A stretch of DNA of 64,000 nucleotides, from assembly GCF_030272615.1 (NCBI RefSeq), contig NC_081405.1:472118008-472182007 (forward strand). The letters are read 5' to 3'. Each line of letters opens with the position of its first letter. The stretch's first letter is position 1. This document shows positions 20,860 to 31,179 of the stretch, in pieces. This stretch comes from Cryptomeria japonica. Taxonomy: Eukaryota > Streptophyta > Pinopsida > Cupressales > Cupressaceae. Under the pieces are notes generated by a model that ran no database searches, was not told the DNA's origin, and saw only the letters and a list, made by a program, of their open reading frames with translations. Both the position numbers and the translations under genes were made by a program.

Positions 20860-22480
20860 ATGAATCATTGGATGTCTTTAAATAGAGATAACACAATTAA
20901 TCAAACAAAAATAGACAATGGCTCCCACTCCAGTGGTTCCCACTTCTCCTCCAATAATAAAACATTTTTGAGCAAATCTCTTGCTACTACAACTCTTACT
21001 GCCCTTACAATTTATGGGCCCTTGTCTGTGCCTATGGGATGTGTGGGTTTTGTACCTTTTGGTCCCATGGGATCTTTAGCTTCCCTTGTGGGTTTGATGA
21101 CGACTTGTGTGGATTCCAAACCAATTTTCTCTATTGCTCATGAGGATTTTTTTTTCTCTATCCATCTCATATTGGTAGACCTCCTATGGTTGGTGTTGTG
21201 GGTGTTGGGGTCCCTCCTCTAAGGCCTTTTTCTAGTGTTGGAGGTCAGAGCTTTTCTCATGTTACCAAATTTGATGTTGCTATTCCTCCCAAGGGGAAAT
21301 CTTGTCCTCTTTCTTGTGCCAAGACCTCCCTTGTTGTGGTTTGTGGTGAAGATGTGGTGGAAAATGTGGGTTTCTACCAATGTTGTGGGTTGGTGTGTAG
21401 ATTTGTTGATCTTTGGCCTTCTCTCCCTAATCTGCATTATTGGGTGATGGATTCTTGGAAGCCCTTGGTTGCTAGTAATATTGAGCTTTCTCTTGTGCTA
21501 AGAGTTTTTTATTGGTTATTTTACTTCTCTTGATGATAATGACTTGGTGTTGAGAAAGCTATGGGCTCGAGGATTTAATTCTCTCTCAGTCAAACCTTGG
21601 ACAACTTCTTTTAACCATCTTACTTAGCCACTTAATGTGCATTCAGTGTGGGTTTGTCTTCCCAATATTTCCCTTCTTTTTTGGGGAGAAGTCTTGTTAT
21701 GAGGCCATTAACAACTCTATTAACCACTTTTTGAAGGTTGATGATGTTACTTCATTCATGGGCCATTCTACTTTTTATCATATTTTAATTGCATTGACAT
21801 CTCTATGCCTCTCTCTAGGGATGTGATTCTTATGGTTGGGTTAAGCTATGAACTCAGTTGCTGGATTATGAGGGCCTCCCCTTTCAATGTCGTAGATGCT
21901 TTTGAATTGGTCACTTATCTACAAGTTGTTCTCTCTTGCATCATAAAGGTGCTACTATTTGGTGGAAGGACACTAATGGTTATCACATAACCGTCGAGGC
22001 TTAAGTTTATTCTTCTGATGACTCTTCATAGATTGATGATGAATCCTCCTAGGATGATGTTGAACCTCTTACTATTGGTGTGGTTTCCTTTGTCCCCATG
22101 TATTTCACTCCTTTTTCTCAGGTTCTACTCCAATGTTTGTTGGTTGATGGTTAGTAGTCTCCTCCAAGTGCTGACAAACCCTCTAAGGGGAATTCTCCTC
22201 TTGATCCTACTTGTAATAATTTTCTTAACAATATTATTGCCTGGACTATTGTTAGTCGTAGGAAGAAAGATAGTTCTTCCTCCTCCTAAACTCTTCCCCA
22301 AGTTGTGGGTGATTTTTCTTGCCACCTTTGAGGTGTGTTCCTAGCTATACTAATTTTGTGTTGTTAAAGGTTTTTTTTGGCCTTTATTTTATTGACAGTG
22401 GTATGTTTGTGACCTACTATCACTGGCCTATTTGGCCCGAGTTTGTATAGGGTGAGTACCCTTTTTTTGTTTCTTTTACT
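20860..22480 (+). pseudogene. LINE ORF1 relic (DUF4283 / zf-CCHC_4 type), copy A
   Basis: The plus strand contains VWVCLPNISLLFWGEKSCYE, then NHFLKVDDVTSFMGHSTFYH, then LDYEGLPFQCRRCF-stop-IGHLSTSC, a CX2CX4HX4C knuckle. This order (PVWVRLPxLPLxFW, IGxxxG-like helix, LDYExLPFxCRxCxxxGHLxxxC) is that of ORF1 of plant L1-type LINEs. A later TIVSRRKK matches the usual C-terminal W.(I/V)V.R(R/K)(K/G)K block. Many stops and frameshifts. The unit ends in a T-rich then A-rich tail near 22460-22500. No endonuclease or RT (ORF2) follows. Confidence 0.7.
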
Positions 22481-22499
22481 TAAAAAAATAAATAATAAT

Positions 22500-23040
22500 A
22501 GGAACTTGACATGATTTAATTTTAATTTCAATGTTAAAAGTTTTGGATTTAGATTTTTGGTTACAAAAATGACCTAGGTGAAGTCTACCTAGGGTGGTAT
22601 ATGGGGATATAGGGATTTGGACCAAATATATGGAGATAAGTAATGATGGGATTAATATACGAGGATGTTATGAGCCAAATTCATGTAAGAGTATGTTTCT
22701 TGTATAGTTTCCATTGTATTTAAGACACTCTAGTTAATGTGGGCCCAAAACATAGTGGAAAAATACACGTGTATGCAATTTTCACAATTACATGTATTCC
22801 CAGTTTGATGTGAATGTGAAATACTTGATAGATGTGTATTGAATAATAACTGGTTAACATGTAAATAAAATATTGTTCACAAATATTGATTCTATAGGCC
22901 ATTCTTGAATTCTTCTTATAATGAGTTTTTTATAGGAAATCTTCAAATCACAAATAGCATGCAATTAGTAACATAAGCTAATCAATTTGTTTTATTTTAG
23001 AAATATCTCTCATCCCTCTTTATTTTAGTTTAATTTATTT
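22500..23040. other. Spacer, nothing recognised
   Basis: AT-rich sequence between the LINE relic tail and the fold-back repeat. No supported gene or repeat. Confidence 0.4.
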
Positions 23041-23740
23041 TATTGGTGTAATTAAGGTATTTTACCTTGGTTTTTTCCCACCTAGGTACTAATTACACAT
23101 TACTTAAGCTTACTTAGGCAATCACATAGGAGTAGTTGGAGCATCTCCACTTTGTGATGTTATCATGTGATGAGTTTTCCACTTGGTTGAGTAGTGTCAT
23201 TGGGGTCACTTGTGCAAATTCATGTGCCCTCTATATTTTTTATTGACATATGTTTTTTCCATTGTTGCCATCTAATCATTGTTCAAGTAGTATCGACATG
23301 GGGACACTTGAACAACTTTTAGAGACTCCGTACATTTTGAGATTTCTTCCTCCACATTACTTTCTAGATTGGGGATAATTCATACATACACCTTTAGTTT
23401 GTTTCTTCCTAAGGGGAGGAATGTTGTTCTATGTTCATGGATCAGCTTCTACATCAAGTTTGGAGCATCTACCATTGGTGCACATTCTACATTGTATATT
23501 ATCATTATTTGTCTGATGCTATAAGATTATGATAACACATGATAACATCACAAAAAGTGGATCACCCACTAAAGATGGAAAAGTGCAACCACAAAAGGTG
23601 GATATGATAAAGTGATATGTACACCTAAAGTGGAGATGCTCCAACGACTCCTATGTAATTCCCTAAGAAATCTTAAGTAACATTTAATTAGGACCTAGGT
23701 GGAAAATAAATGAGATAAAATACCTTAATTATACCAATAC
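23041..23740. repeat. Fold-back (inverted) repeat, ~700 bp
   Basis: 23041-23174 matches the reverse complement of the right side up to 23740. Shared blocks include TATTGGT(G/A)TAATTAAGGTAT at the ends, TTGGAGCATCTCCACTTT, and TGTGATGTTATCATGTG. The right arm has about 100 bp extra between the last two blocks. The loop has no coding. Could be a fold-back transposon or two LTR pieces in opposite orientation. Confidence 0.65.
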
Positions 23741-25376
23741 CACCCCTAAAGTACAACTTAGGGAGATGTGCACAAAAGATAGCAATGCAAGATGGGTCCT
23801 AACAACTAGGCCATGTTATGCACCCATGAAAAAATGCAATGCAATCTCTCACAAATGGAGAAAACCCAATGGGACAAAAATCCTCCCCAAAAGAGAAATG
23901 AAAACACACAATGCTCTCAAAGAAGAATGAGAAGATCAAAACCTCATTTGAGGAAAAAGTCCCCTCTCCCCCCACCCCATAAGAGAGAAGAAGAGAGACC
24001 ATGGAACCCTCCTTCAATGAAGAATCTCCTAAAAAGATGGTCCAAGATGTCAAGCAACATTCCTCCCCATTAGGAAGAAATAGAGCCAATGTTGCACCAA
24101 AAATGTCAAAGTGTGACAAAACTAGGTATTATTGTCAATGAAGAATGACTAATGAATCGCTCACTACAATATGATGAAGATTAGACATGAAGACAACCTG
24201 TACGAGGATCAAGTGGATACTCAAACTACATACGTTCTCAATTGGATACATGTACCAAGTCTCACAAGATAGTTCCTAATCTACTAAGTACAAGAAGATT
24301 GAATCAAATATGTTATTAATTGACAAAGTACAAGGAGTTGTGATACTTTATATTAGTGCGAGTTCAACATATCTCATGCAAGAGAACACAACATGATTAC
24401 AAAGATACAAATATGGAAACTAATAATGATGCCACCAAAGATATTCTTTGTAGAAGACTACTGAAATAAACCTTCGATTGGGATGTCGCCAAAAAGAAAA
24501 TAGAGAACAATTGGCCCTCCCTGGCTGTCAGTTGGAAGACAGATCATTGTAGGTATGTACATGGACAAAAAAACATTTTTCTTAAATTTTCTTATTTATT
24601 GTGCAAATTTGTTTCTACAAAAACTTTATGAAAGTTTAAATAAAAACATTATTAAAAAATAATACCCTTGTAGGACACATGTGATACCCACAAGTACACT
24701 ATGGGGCCACAAGCATGTGCGGTGATAATGGCCACTTACAAAATAAAAGAAAAGTGTTTCAGTTATTAAAATTCCCACAATCAGGTTATATTAGACTCAA
24801 ATCACTTATGCAAAGGACTAAACTAAGATCTAAGCATTATGATTGCCAAAATAAACTTTTTGATCACAATGACTACAAACTGATAGCACCACTATAAAAT
24901 AAAGAAAAAATATGCACTTTGAAAAAAAATTGCACTTAAAAAGGAGTCCATATGAGCCTGAACGATGCCCCAAAATTTGTAAAAAATAGGGATTTCACAA
25001 TTTTCTGAAAAATCCAGGTACAAAATTTTAAAAAATCTTTCTCCACTATGAAGAGCGTGAAATTCTACCCCAAATTAAAAAAAAAAATTGCTTGAAAAAA
25101 GGAGTTTGGATGACTGAGATACTGTTGTTTGAAAACCGTCTATGTGATTATAACACCTAAATCGTCGCCACACCTCCAAACTTCAAATAGCTCTAGATTT
25201 GGCCTTTAGAGTCAGATTTAGATGAAACAAAAGGGAATTCTAACTTTCTCAAACCTCTTGAGTTCAATGGTGGCCTCAAATTTGACATAACAAGATCCAA
25301 TTTACACTTAAAATAGAAAGACACATAATATAAAACCTCAAATTGCACCAAAATTCTCTCAAATGGCACTCTATAA
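23741..25376. other. Non-coding spacer or retrotransposon leader
   Basis: No gene recognised. If the primer-site-like sequence at 25377 is real, the part just left of it would be the leader of a minus-strand element. An 18/19 bp inverted match (CAACATTCCTCCCC.TTAGG) links 24056-24076 with 23410-23430. Confidence 0.35.
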
Positions 25377-25388
25377 GCTTTGATATCA
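25377..25388 (-). promoter_or_regulatory. Primer-site-like sequence (tRNA-iMet type), minus strand
   Basis: The minus strand reads TGATATCAAAGC, 10 of 12 identical to TGGTATCAGAGC, directly adjoining a TGTTAGAG...TTTAACA unit. It may be coincidental, since the adjoining unit also looks like a MITE. Confidence 0.4.
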
Positions 25389-25438
25389 TGTTAGAGTAGG
25401 TGTTTCCACCTTACCCAAGAACCAATTTGCAAACCATC

Positions 25439-26201
25439 TGATGTAGGAGCATCCCCTGTTCTTGGCAATCTTGCATCAACGAAAAATATTTCTTTTCAGT
25501 TTGTTTTCTTTTTTGCAGTTACAACATTTCTTTCTGCATTTGCTCACTGGATCTTGCGGAGTTCGATTTTGCTTGAGGACATGATCATCTTCCTTATTCC
25601 TAAACCGTGAAGCATTTGGATCATTTTTCCAGCAAGTGATTGATTCAGTTTCCGGCTTTGGACACTAGAACCGCCTGGACTTATTTTGCTATTGGAGAAT
25701 CTTGCGGATCCTTTCCATAGCTTGTGAAGCCTCAGCTCATTGATTCCAATGTTCCTTGGGGTGTGGTCGACCTTCCCTTTTATCCGCACTTCATCCTTTG
25801 GATTTTTTGGAGGAATCTCTTTGGCGAAGGTCGACCTATTGGTTTTACTCATTTTTATCTTGTTCTTCAACATTTGATCCCTTTTGGGCCGACCAGATCT
25901 CCCTGGATCATATAAATCATTGTAATCGTGCATTAGAATTTAATTATAGAGAAGTTAGAAGATAGACCTTAAGATTTAGAGGTCCGGATTTGACCAATTG
26001 TGTAATTAAGCATGTATGTAGTAGGCCTGTGAAGTAAATCTTGTAATCCAGAAGTTATCGATTATCTGTAATTAATTTTCATGATCTAATTCCTTCAGTT
26101 TTGCATTGCCTCCATTATATCCTCTTGCTTTTGTTGTGTTTACTCTTTCTACCCGGTCTGGATTGATCTCTTTGAGGTCCCTCCTAACTGGTGGCTGCCC
26201 A
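25439..26201 (+). mobile_element. 5' LTR of the chromovirus
   Basis: It starts TGATGTAGGAGCATCCCC and ends GGTGGCTGCCCA just before the primer site. It matches 30092-30877 throughout, for example TCTTGGCAATCTTGCATCA and GATCTCCCTGGATCATAT. Confidence 0.9.
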
Positions 26202-26203
26202 AG

Positions 26204-26215
26204 TGGTATTAGAGA
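26204..26215 (+). promoter_or_regulatory. Primer-binding site, tRNA-iMet type
   Basis: TGGTATTAGAGA, matching TGGTATCAGAGC except at two sites, two bases after the LTR end. Confidence 0.8.
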
Positions 26216-26296
26216 GAGATTGCATTGTCTTGAATATTTTGTTGTAGGGTGGCGGATTGGGGATCCGACCTACAATTGCAGAGGACTGGTGTGAAG

Positions 26297-27410
26297 ATGG
26301 CTTGAAGAGGAAATAAGAATGTTGGAGTGTGTGGGAATGAAAACCCTGCTGTGATGGAAATGTTGAGAGGAATTGCAGCACAATTGGAAGCTGTCGAGAC
26401 AACCCAAAGAAGAGGTCGACATATTGAAGATGTGAGCAAAGATGAAGAAGAAGAAGCACCAACAAAACAAGTAGCAAACCCACTGGCGATTGATCTAGAT
26501 GAAGAGAGGTTCTTGATGGTTTTGAGTAGAGTTAACACTAAACCATATTTTACCCCACCAGAGTATGATGGTAAGTTGGATTCAGATGAATTAATGGATT
26601 AGATCTCAAAGATGGAGAAATACTTTAATTTTGAGAACATCACAGAAGAAAGGAAGGTGAAGTATGTGTGTACCTGGTTGAAAGGTCATGCATCTCTTTA
26701 GTGGGAACATTTGCAGGTTGATAGACAAAGAAGAGGTAAAGAGAAGATCAAATCATGGGAGCGGATGGTTGCCAAGTTAAAATCTAAGTTTGTGCCAGCT
26801 GATTATCAATTAAACCCGTTCTGTAAGTTACAAAAATTGAAGTAGAAGGAATATAGTGTGAAGGAGTATACTGAAGCATTCTACAAGTTGAATATCAGAT
26901 CCAGACATGTCGATGGTGAGGTTGAACAAGTTGCCAAATATTTTAATGGATTGCAGATGTCTATACAAGATGAACTCAGTTTGATCAAGTTGCAGAGTGT
27001 TGAAGAAGCTTACCAATATTCCCTGAAAGCAGAAGAGAAGTTGAACAAAAGATATGAGCAGAGATGGAGAGGTAGAGGTGGAAGGTTTTCTGGAGGAATA
27101 TTTAAAGGAGGAAGAGGATATTTTGGAGGAAGAGGAACCTATACAGATTAGAACAAGGAAAAGGAAGTAAGAAAGGATGGTAGTTCATATTGGAAGGATG
27201 ACAGAAATTTCTACCAGAGAAGATAACATGATGGTTATCGGAATGAAGGCTTTGGAAAAGATGACAAAAGACAAGAATTTAAAGGAACTTTTTTTAAGTG
27301 TAGAGGACAAGGACATCATTGTTTTGAATGTAAGAAGACAAAGAATATTGGGAGAGAAACATTGGTCGAAGAAATCCCCACTAACAAACTGAAAATGGAG
27401 AATTGTTGAT
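26297..27410 (+). pseudogene. Gag of the chromovirus, decayed
   Basis: The likely start is ATG at 26297 (M-A-stop-R-G-N-K). An N-terminal acidic stretch leads to the capsid-type core: YFTPPEYDGKLDSDELMD, WLKGHASL-stop-WEHL, WERMVAKLKSKFVPADY, VKEYTEAFYKLNIRSRH, YFNGLQMSIQDELSLI. A Gly/Arg-rich part (RWRGRGGRFSGG) precedes a damaged zinc knuckle FKCRGQGHHCFEC, whose first Cys is Phe. At least five in-frame stops are seen. Gag would assemble particles; the knuckle would bind RNA. Confidence 0.85.
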
Positions 27411-27489
27411 GACGAGGAGATCCCTATGTCATACCAGAGAAGATGAAGAGCCCTTGCAGAGGAGGAATTTATTCAGGACCAGGTGTAAG

Positions 27490-27762
27490 GTATTCGGTAA
27501 GTGATGTAAAGTTTTTATTGATAATGGTAGCTTGGATAATCTTGTTTCAGAAGGGATGGTGAATAAATTGAAGCTGGAAAGATTGAAACACCCTAAGCCT
27601 TATCAAATAGCATGGATTCAGGATGATCATAAGTTGTTAGTAAGTGAGCGATGCTTGGTGAAATTGAAAATTAGAAATTATCATAATGAAGTTCCTTGTG
27701 ATATTATGCCTAAGGATATTTGTCACATTTTGTTGGGTAGACCTTGGCAGTTTCACAGATAG
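27490..27762 (+). pseudogene. Protease domain of the chromovirus
   Basis: The frame reads VFIDNGSLDNLVSEGMVNKL, where chromovirus proteases usually read (V)IDSGSTDNLVS. The catalytic Asp remains, but the D-(S/T)-G triad is D-N-G. It ends with ICHILLGRPWQF, the conserved close of this domain, then a TAG. Linked in-frame upstream to decayed gag and downstream to an RT linker (NIYAIIANVLKQTLLPLEEP). Confidence 0.85.
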
Positions 27763-28071
27763 GTGATACATGATAGAAGAAAGAACATATACGCTATTAT
27801 AGCGAATGTGTTGAAACAAACCCTATTACCCTTGGAGGAGCCTTTGAAGAGTGAAGTCTGTACGAATGCTAGAATCTATTTAGTGGATGGAAGGAAATTC
27901 TTGGATGGAATGAGACATGAGAATGTGTGTTTTGCCTTAGTTCCTAAGAAGGCTGAGAACCGGGAGCATGAAGAAGAATAACCAGAGGAGATAAAGGAGT
28001 TGTTGACATAGTATGAAGACATGATTTTAGATAATATACCTGATGGATTGCCACCTGTAAGGAGTATCAAT

Positions 28072-28800
28072 CATTGCATGGACTTGATTCCCGGAGCTAG
28101 TTTGCCTAATAAAGTTGCACACCAGACGGAATAGGTAGAGAATGAAGAGTTGAATAGACAAGTGCGGGAATTGTTGAAGAAAGGTTTGATCAGAGAAAGT
28201 TTGAGTCCATGTGTAGTGCCAGTCGTGTTAGCACCTAAGAAGAATGGAGAATGGAGGTTGTGTATCGATTCCAAAGCAATAACAACGATCACAGTGAAGT
28301 ACCGGTTTCCTTTACCTAGGATGGATGACATAATGGATTTCTTGAGTGGAGCCAAATATTACACAAAGATAGACTTGAAGAGTGGATATCATCATATCAG
28401 AATCAGAGGAAATGAGTGGAAGACAACATTCAAGACAAATGAAGGATTGTATGAATAGTTGGTGATGTCTTTTGGGTTGACTAATGCACCAAGTACTTTC
28501 ATGAGGTTGATGAATGAGGTATTGAAGAAATTATTGGGTAAGTTTGTTATTGTATATTTGGATGACATTTTGATTTTCAGTAAGACAAAAGAGGAGCATT
28601 TGTTGCATTTAAGACAAGTTTTGTAGAGGTTAAGAGAAGAGAAGCTGTTGATAAATCTTAATAAGTGTACTTTCATGAAGGAAGAGTTAGTCTATTTGGG
28701 ATTTGTGGTATTTGTAGATGGATTGAAGATGGACCCTAAGAAGGTAAGAGCAATTGTTGAATGGCCTACACCGAAAAGCATTGTAGAGGTAAAGATCATT
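28072..28800 (+). pseudogene. Reverse transcriptase domain of the chromovirus
   Basis: Motifs in order: [73 protein letters not shown], then a stop in YE[19 protein letters not shown], and the intact polymerase motif YLDDIL at 28554-28571. It continues to KCTFMKEELVYLGF and a frameshift near 28790. Makes cDNA from element RNA when functional; here broken by three stops. Confidence 0.92.
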
Positions 28801-28807
28801 TCATGGA

Positions 28808-29335
28808 TTGGCTAGTTTCTATCGGAAGCTTATCAAAAATTTCAATTCAGTTTGTAGTCCTATGACTATGTCAATGAGAGGAGATAGGAAAGAATTCAAG
28901 TGGACAACCAAAGCAAATAGAAGTTTTGAATTGTTGAAGAAAAAGGTGACTAAGCAACCTGTGTTGGCTTTACTGGATTTCAACAATGTATTTCAAGTGG
29001 ACTGTGATGCAAGTGTGAATGCGATTGGAGCAGTATTAAGTCAAGAAGGGAGAGCAGTAGCTTATTTCAGTGAGAAATTTAATGATGCCAGAAGGAGATA
29101 TTCAATGTATGATCAAGAATTTTATGCCATAGTTCAAGCCTTGAAGAAATGGAGACATTACATGTTGCCTAAGGAATTTGTGTTGTATATTGACCATCAA
29201 GCATTACAGTATTTGAACAGTCCAAGTAATTTGAATTAGAGACATATGAGATGGGTAGAATTCTTGCAGAATTACACCTTTGTGTTGAAGCATAGAAGTG
29301 GGAAGTCAAACAAAGTTGTTGATGCATTGAGTAGG
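28808..29335 (+). pseudogene. RNase H domain of the chromovirus
   Basis: After the frameshift: MASFYRKLIKNFNSVCSPMT (RT connection), FKWTTKANRSFELLKKKV, FQVDCDASVNAIGAVLSQEG, FSEKFNDARRRYSMYDQEFY, FVLYIDHQALQYLNSPSNLN-stop, RHMRWVEFLQNYTFVLKHRS, NKVVDALSRR. The gypsy RNase H residues D (VDCDAS), E (YDQEFYA) and D (IDHQAL) are present. Confidence 0.9.
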
Positions 29336-30061
29336 AGAACGAATTTGTTGACAGAGATGAGAGTGATAGTAGTAGCATTTGAAGAGTTAAAGACCTTGTA
29401 TGATGAGGACCCAGATTTTGCAAAACCTTGGAGAACATGTAGAAAACTGGTTATGGTGGATACAAGTCAGTGGCTAGAGTATTTCATTCAGGATTGGATG
29501 TTATTCAGAGGATTTAAGTTGTGTATACCTAAGAGTTCTATGAGGGACTTACATATTCAGGTTAAGCAACATTTGGAGGAAATAAACAACACATATAAGG
29601 AGAAAGAAGATGAGAAGAGAAGACATAGGGAATTTGAATTTGGCAATGAAGTGATGGGATATCTAAGAAAAGAAAGATTTCTAGTTGGAACCTATAAGAA
29701 GTTGAAAATGAGGAAGTTTGGACCTTGTAAGATCTTGAGGAAATTCAGTTCTAAAAATGCATATGAAGTGGAGTTACCAGATAGTTTGAGTATTTCACCT
29801 ATATTTAACATTACAGATCTACAACAGTATCATGAATCAAAATTTAGTGAAGATAGTATTGCAGACTTGGAGAAGCAGCTACCCCAAAAGGATCCAGAGC
29901 AGATTGAAGACATTTTGGATAGAAGGATTGGGCATAGTACCGAGAGCAGTCAATACATGGAGTATCTTGTGAAATGGAAGGACAAACCAGTTGAAGATTC
30001 ATCTTGGATTTCTCAAAAAGAGGTAGAACGTCTTGGTTTTTCTTTGACCCCAACAAAGTGA
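29336..30061 (+). pseudogene. Integrase remnant (core deleted) with C-terminal chromodomain
   Basis: The frame stays open from RNase H to the stop, but the integrase is shortened. RGFKLCIPKSSMRDLHIQ, which normally precedes the H2C2 zinc finger, is joined at about 29560 to VKQHLEEINNTYKEKEDEKR, which normally follows the DDE core. About 230 residues, with the zinc finger and all three catalytic acids, are missing. The GPY-type C-terminus (KLKMRKFGPCKILRKF) and a chromodomain (EDILDRRIGHSTESSQYMEY, LVKWKDKPVEDSSWI, 29903-30035) are intact. Chromodomains direct insertion to particular chromatin. The deletion is in frame. Confidence 0.9.
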
Positions 30062-30091
30062 GAGACTCACTTTTCAACAACCCCGGATATT

Positions 30092-30877
30092 TGATGCAGG
30101 AGAGTCCCCAGTTCTTGGCAATCTTGCATCAGCCAAAAACATTTCTTTTCAGTTTGTTTTCTATTTTGCAGTTTCAACATTTCTTTCTACATTTTCTTGC
30201 ATTTGCTCACAGGAACTTGTGGAGTAGGGTTTTGCTTGAGGACATGATCATCTTTCTTACTCCTAAACAACAGAGCATTTGGATCATTTTCTGGCAAGTT
30301 ATCGATTTCGGATTCTGAGACAGTTTCTGGCTTTGGACACCGGAACCGCCTGTACCTATTTTCCTAATGGAGAATCTTGTGGATCCTTTTTGTAGCTTGC
30401 AAAGCCTCACCTCGTTGATTCCAATGTTCCTTGGCATGTGACTGACCTTCCCTTGATCTGCACTTCATCCTTTGGATTTTCTTGGAGGAATCTCTTTGGA
30501 GAAGGCCACCTTGTTGGTTTTACACGTTTTGATCTCGTTCTTCGGCATTTGATCCCTTTTGGGCCGACTAGATCTCCCTGGATCATATAGATCATTGTAA
30601 TCGAGCATTAGAATTTAATTCTAGAGAAGTTAGAAGATAGACCTTAAGATTTAGAGGTCCGGAGTTGACCAACTCAATAATTAAGCATGTGTGTAGCAAG
30701 CTTGTGAGCCGAATCTTGTAATCTGGAAGTTATCGGTTATATGTAATCAATTTTCATGATCTAATTCCTTCAGTGTTGCATTGCCTCCATCATATCCTCT
30801 TGTTTCTGTTGTGTTTACTCTTGCTTCCCAGTTCGGATTGATCTCTTTGAGGTCCCTCCTAACCGGTGGCTACACCA
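30092..30877 (+). mobile_element. 3' LTR of the chromovirus
   Basis: It starts TGATGCAGGAGAGTCCCCAG about 30 bp after the end of pol and ends GGTGGCTACACCA. No convincing polypurine tract is visible just before it (ACAACCCCGGATAT), consistent with decay or an atypical tract. Confidence 0.9.
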
Positions 30878-31179
30878 CCATCCTTCATACATGAGAGAAG
30901 CAACCTCATTACCTTAATACATTTATTTATTGGTGAAATAGTATTCTATAGGTTGCTTCTCTCGTATGTGAAGGTTTGCAGATTGGTTACTAGGTAAGGT
31001 GGAAACACCTACTTTAACAATAAGCTATTTGTTGCAAGGATCTATGATTATTTTGGTGTTGGATCTCTTGTTGTAGTAGCTGGTTCATATGCTATGGGCA
31101 TGTTTTCCATAGCTTTGTTTTTGTAGGTTAGGCATTCATTATTGAGCCATCTATTGTTGTTTCCTCTACTACATGTTCA

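Larger units (their letters stand above)
25439..30877 (+). mobile_element. Chromovirus (Ty3/gypsy) with both LTRs, TSD CCATC, integrase core deleted
   Basis: LTRs at 25439-26201 and 30092-30877, primer site at 26204, gag, protease, RT, RNase H, an integrase remnant and a chromodomain, all on the plus strand. The pentamer CCATC flanks it exactly at 25434-25438 and 30878-30882. The two LTRs differ by many substitutions and small indels, so the insertion is old. Multiple in-frame stops (mostly TAG/TGA at former Gln/Trp/Arg codons) and frameshifts make it inactive. Confidence 0.9.
25389..31019. repeat. 187-bp hairpin-forming repeat split by the chromovirus
   Basis: Joining 25389-25438 to 30883-31019 gives a 187 bp unit with imperfect terminal inverted repeats of about 70 bp: TGTTAGAGTAGGTGTTTCC at the left, and its counterpart TGTTAAAGTAGGTGTTTCC at the right on the other strand, followed by CACCTTACC, (G/C)AACCAAT.TGCAAACC and GAGAGAAGCAACCT in both arms. 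This is a MITE-like fold-back. It could also be a very short LTR of a TRIM-type element, given TG...CA ends and a primer-like site next to it. Confidence 0.7.

Noticed and set aside
23799-24119. 106-codon minus-strand frame
   Set aside because: Low-complexity Phe/Ser-rich translation of a purine-rich stretch, with no motif or homologous partner in the window.
25544-25933. 129-codon minus-strand frame (and similar at 30207-30595)
   Set aside because: Both are in the chromovirus LTRs, antisense to the element, and appear twice only because the LTR does.
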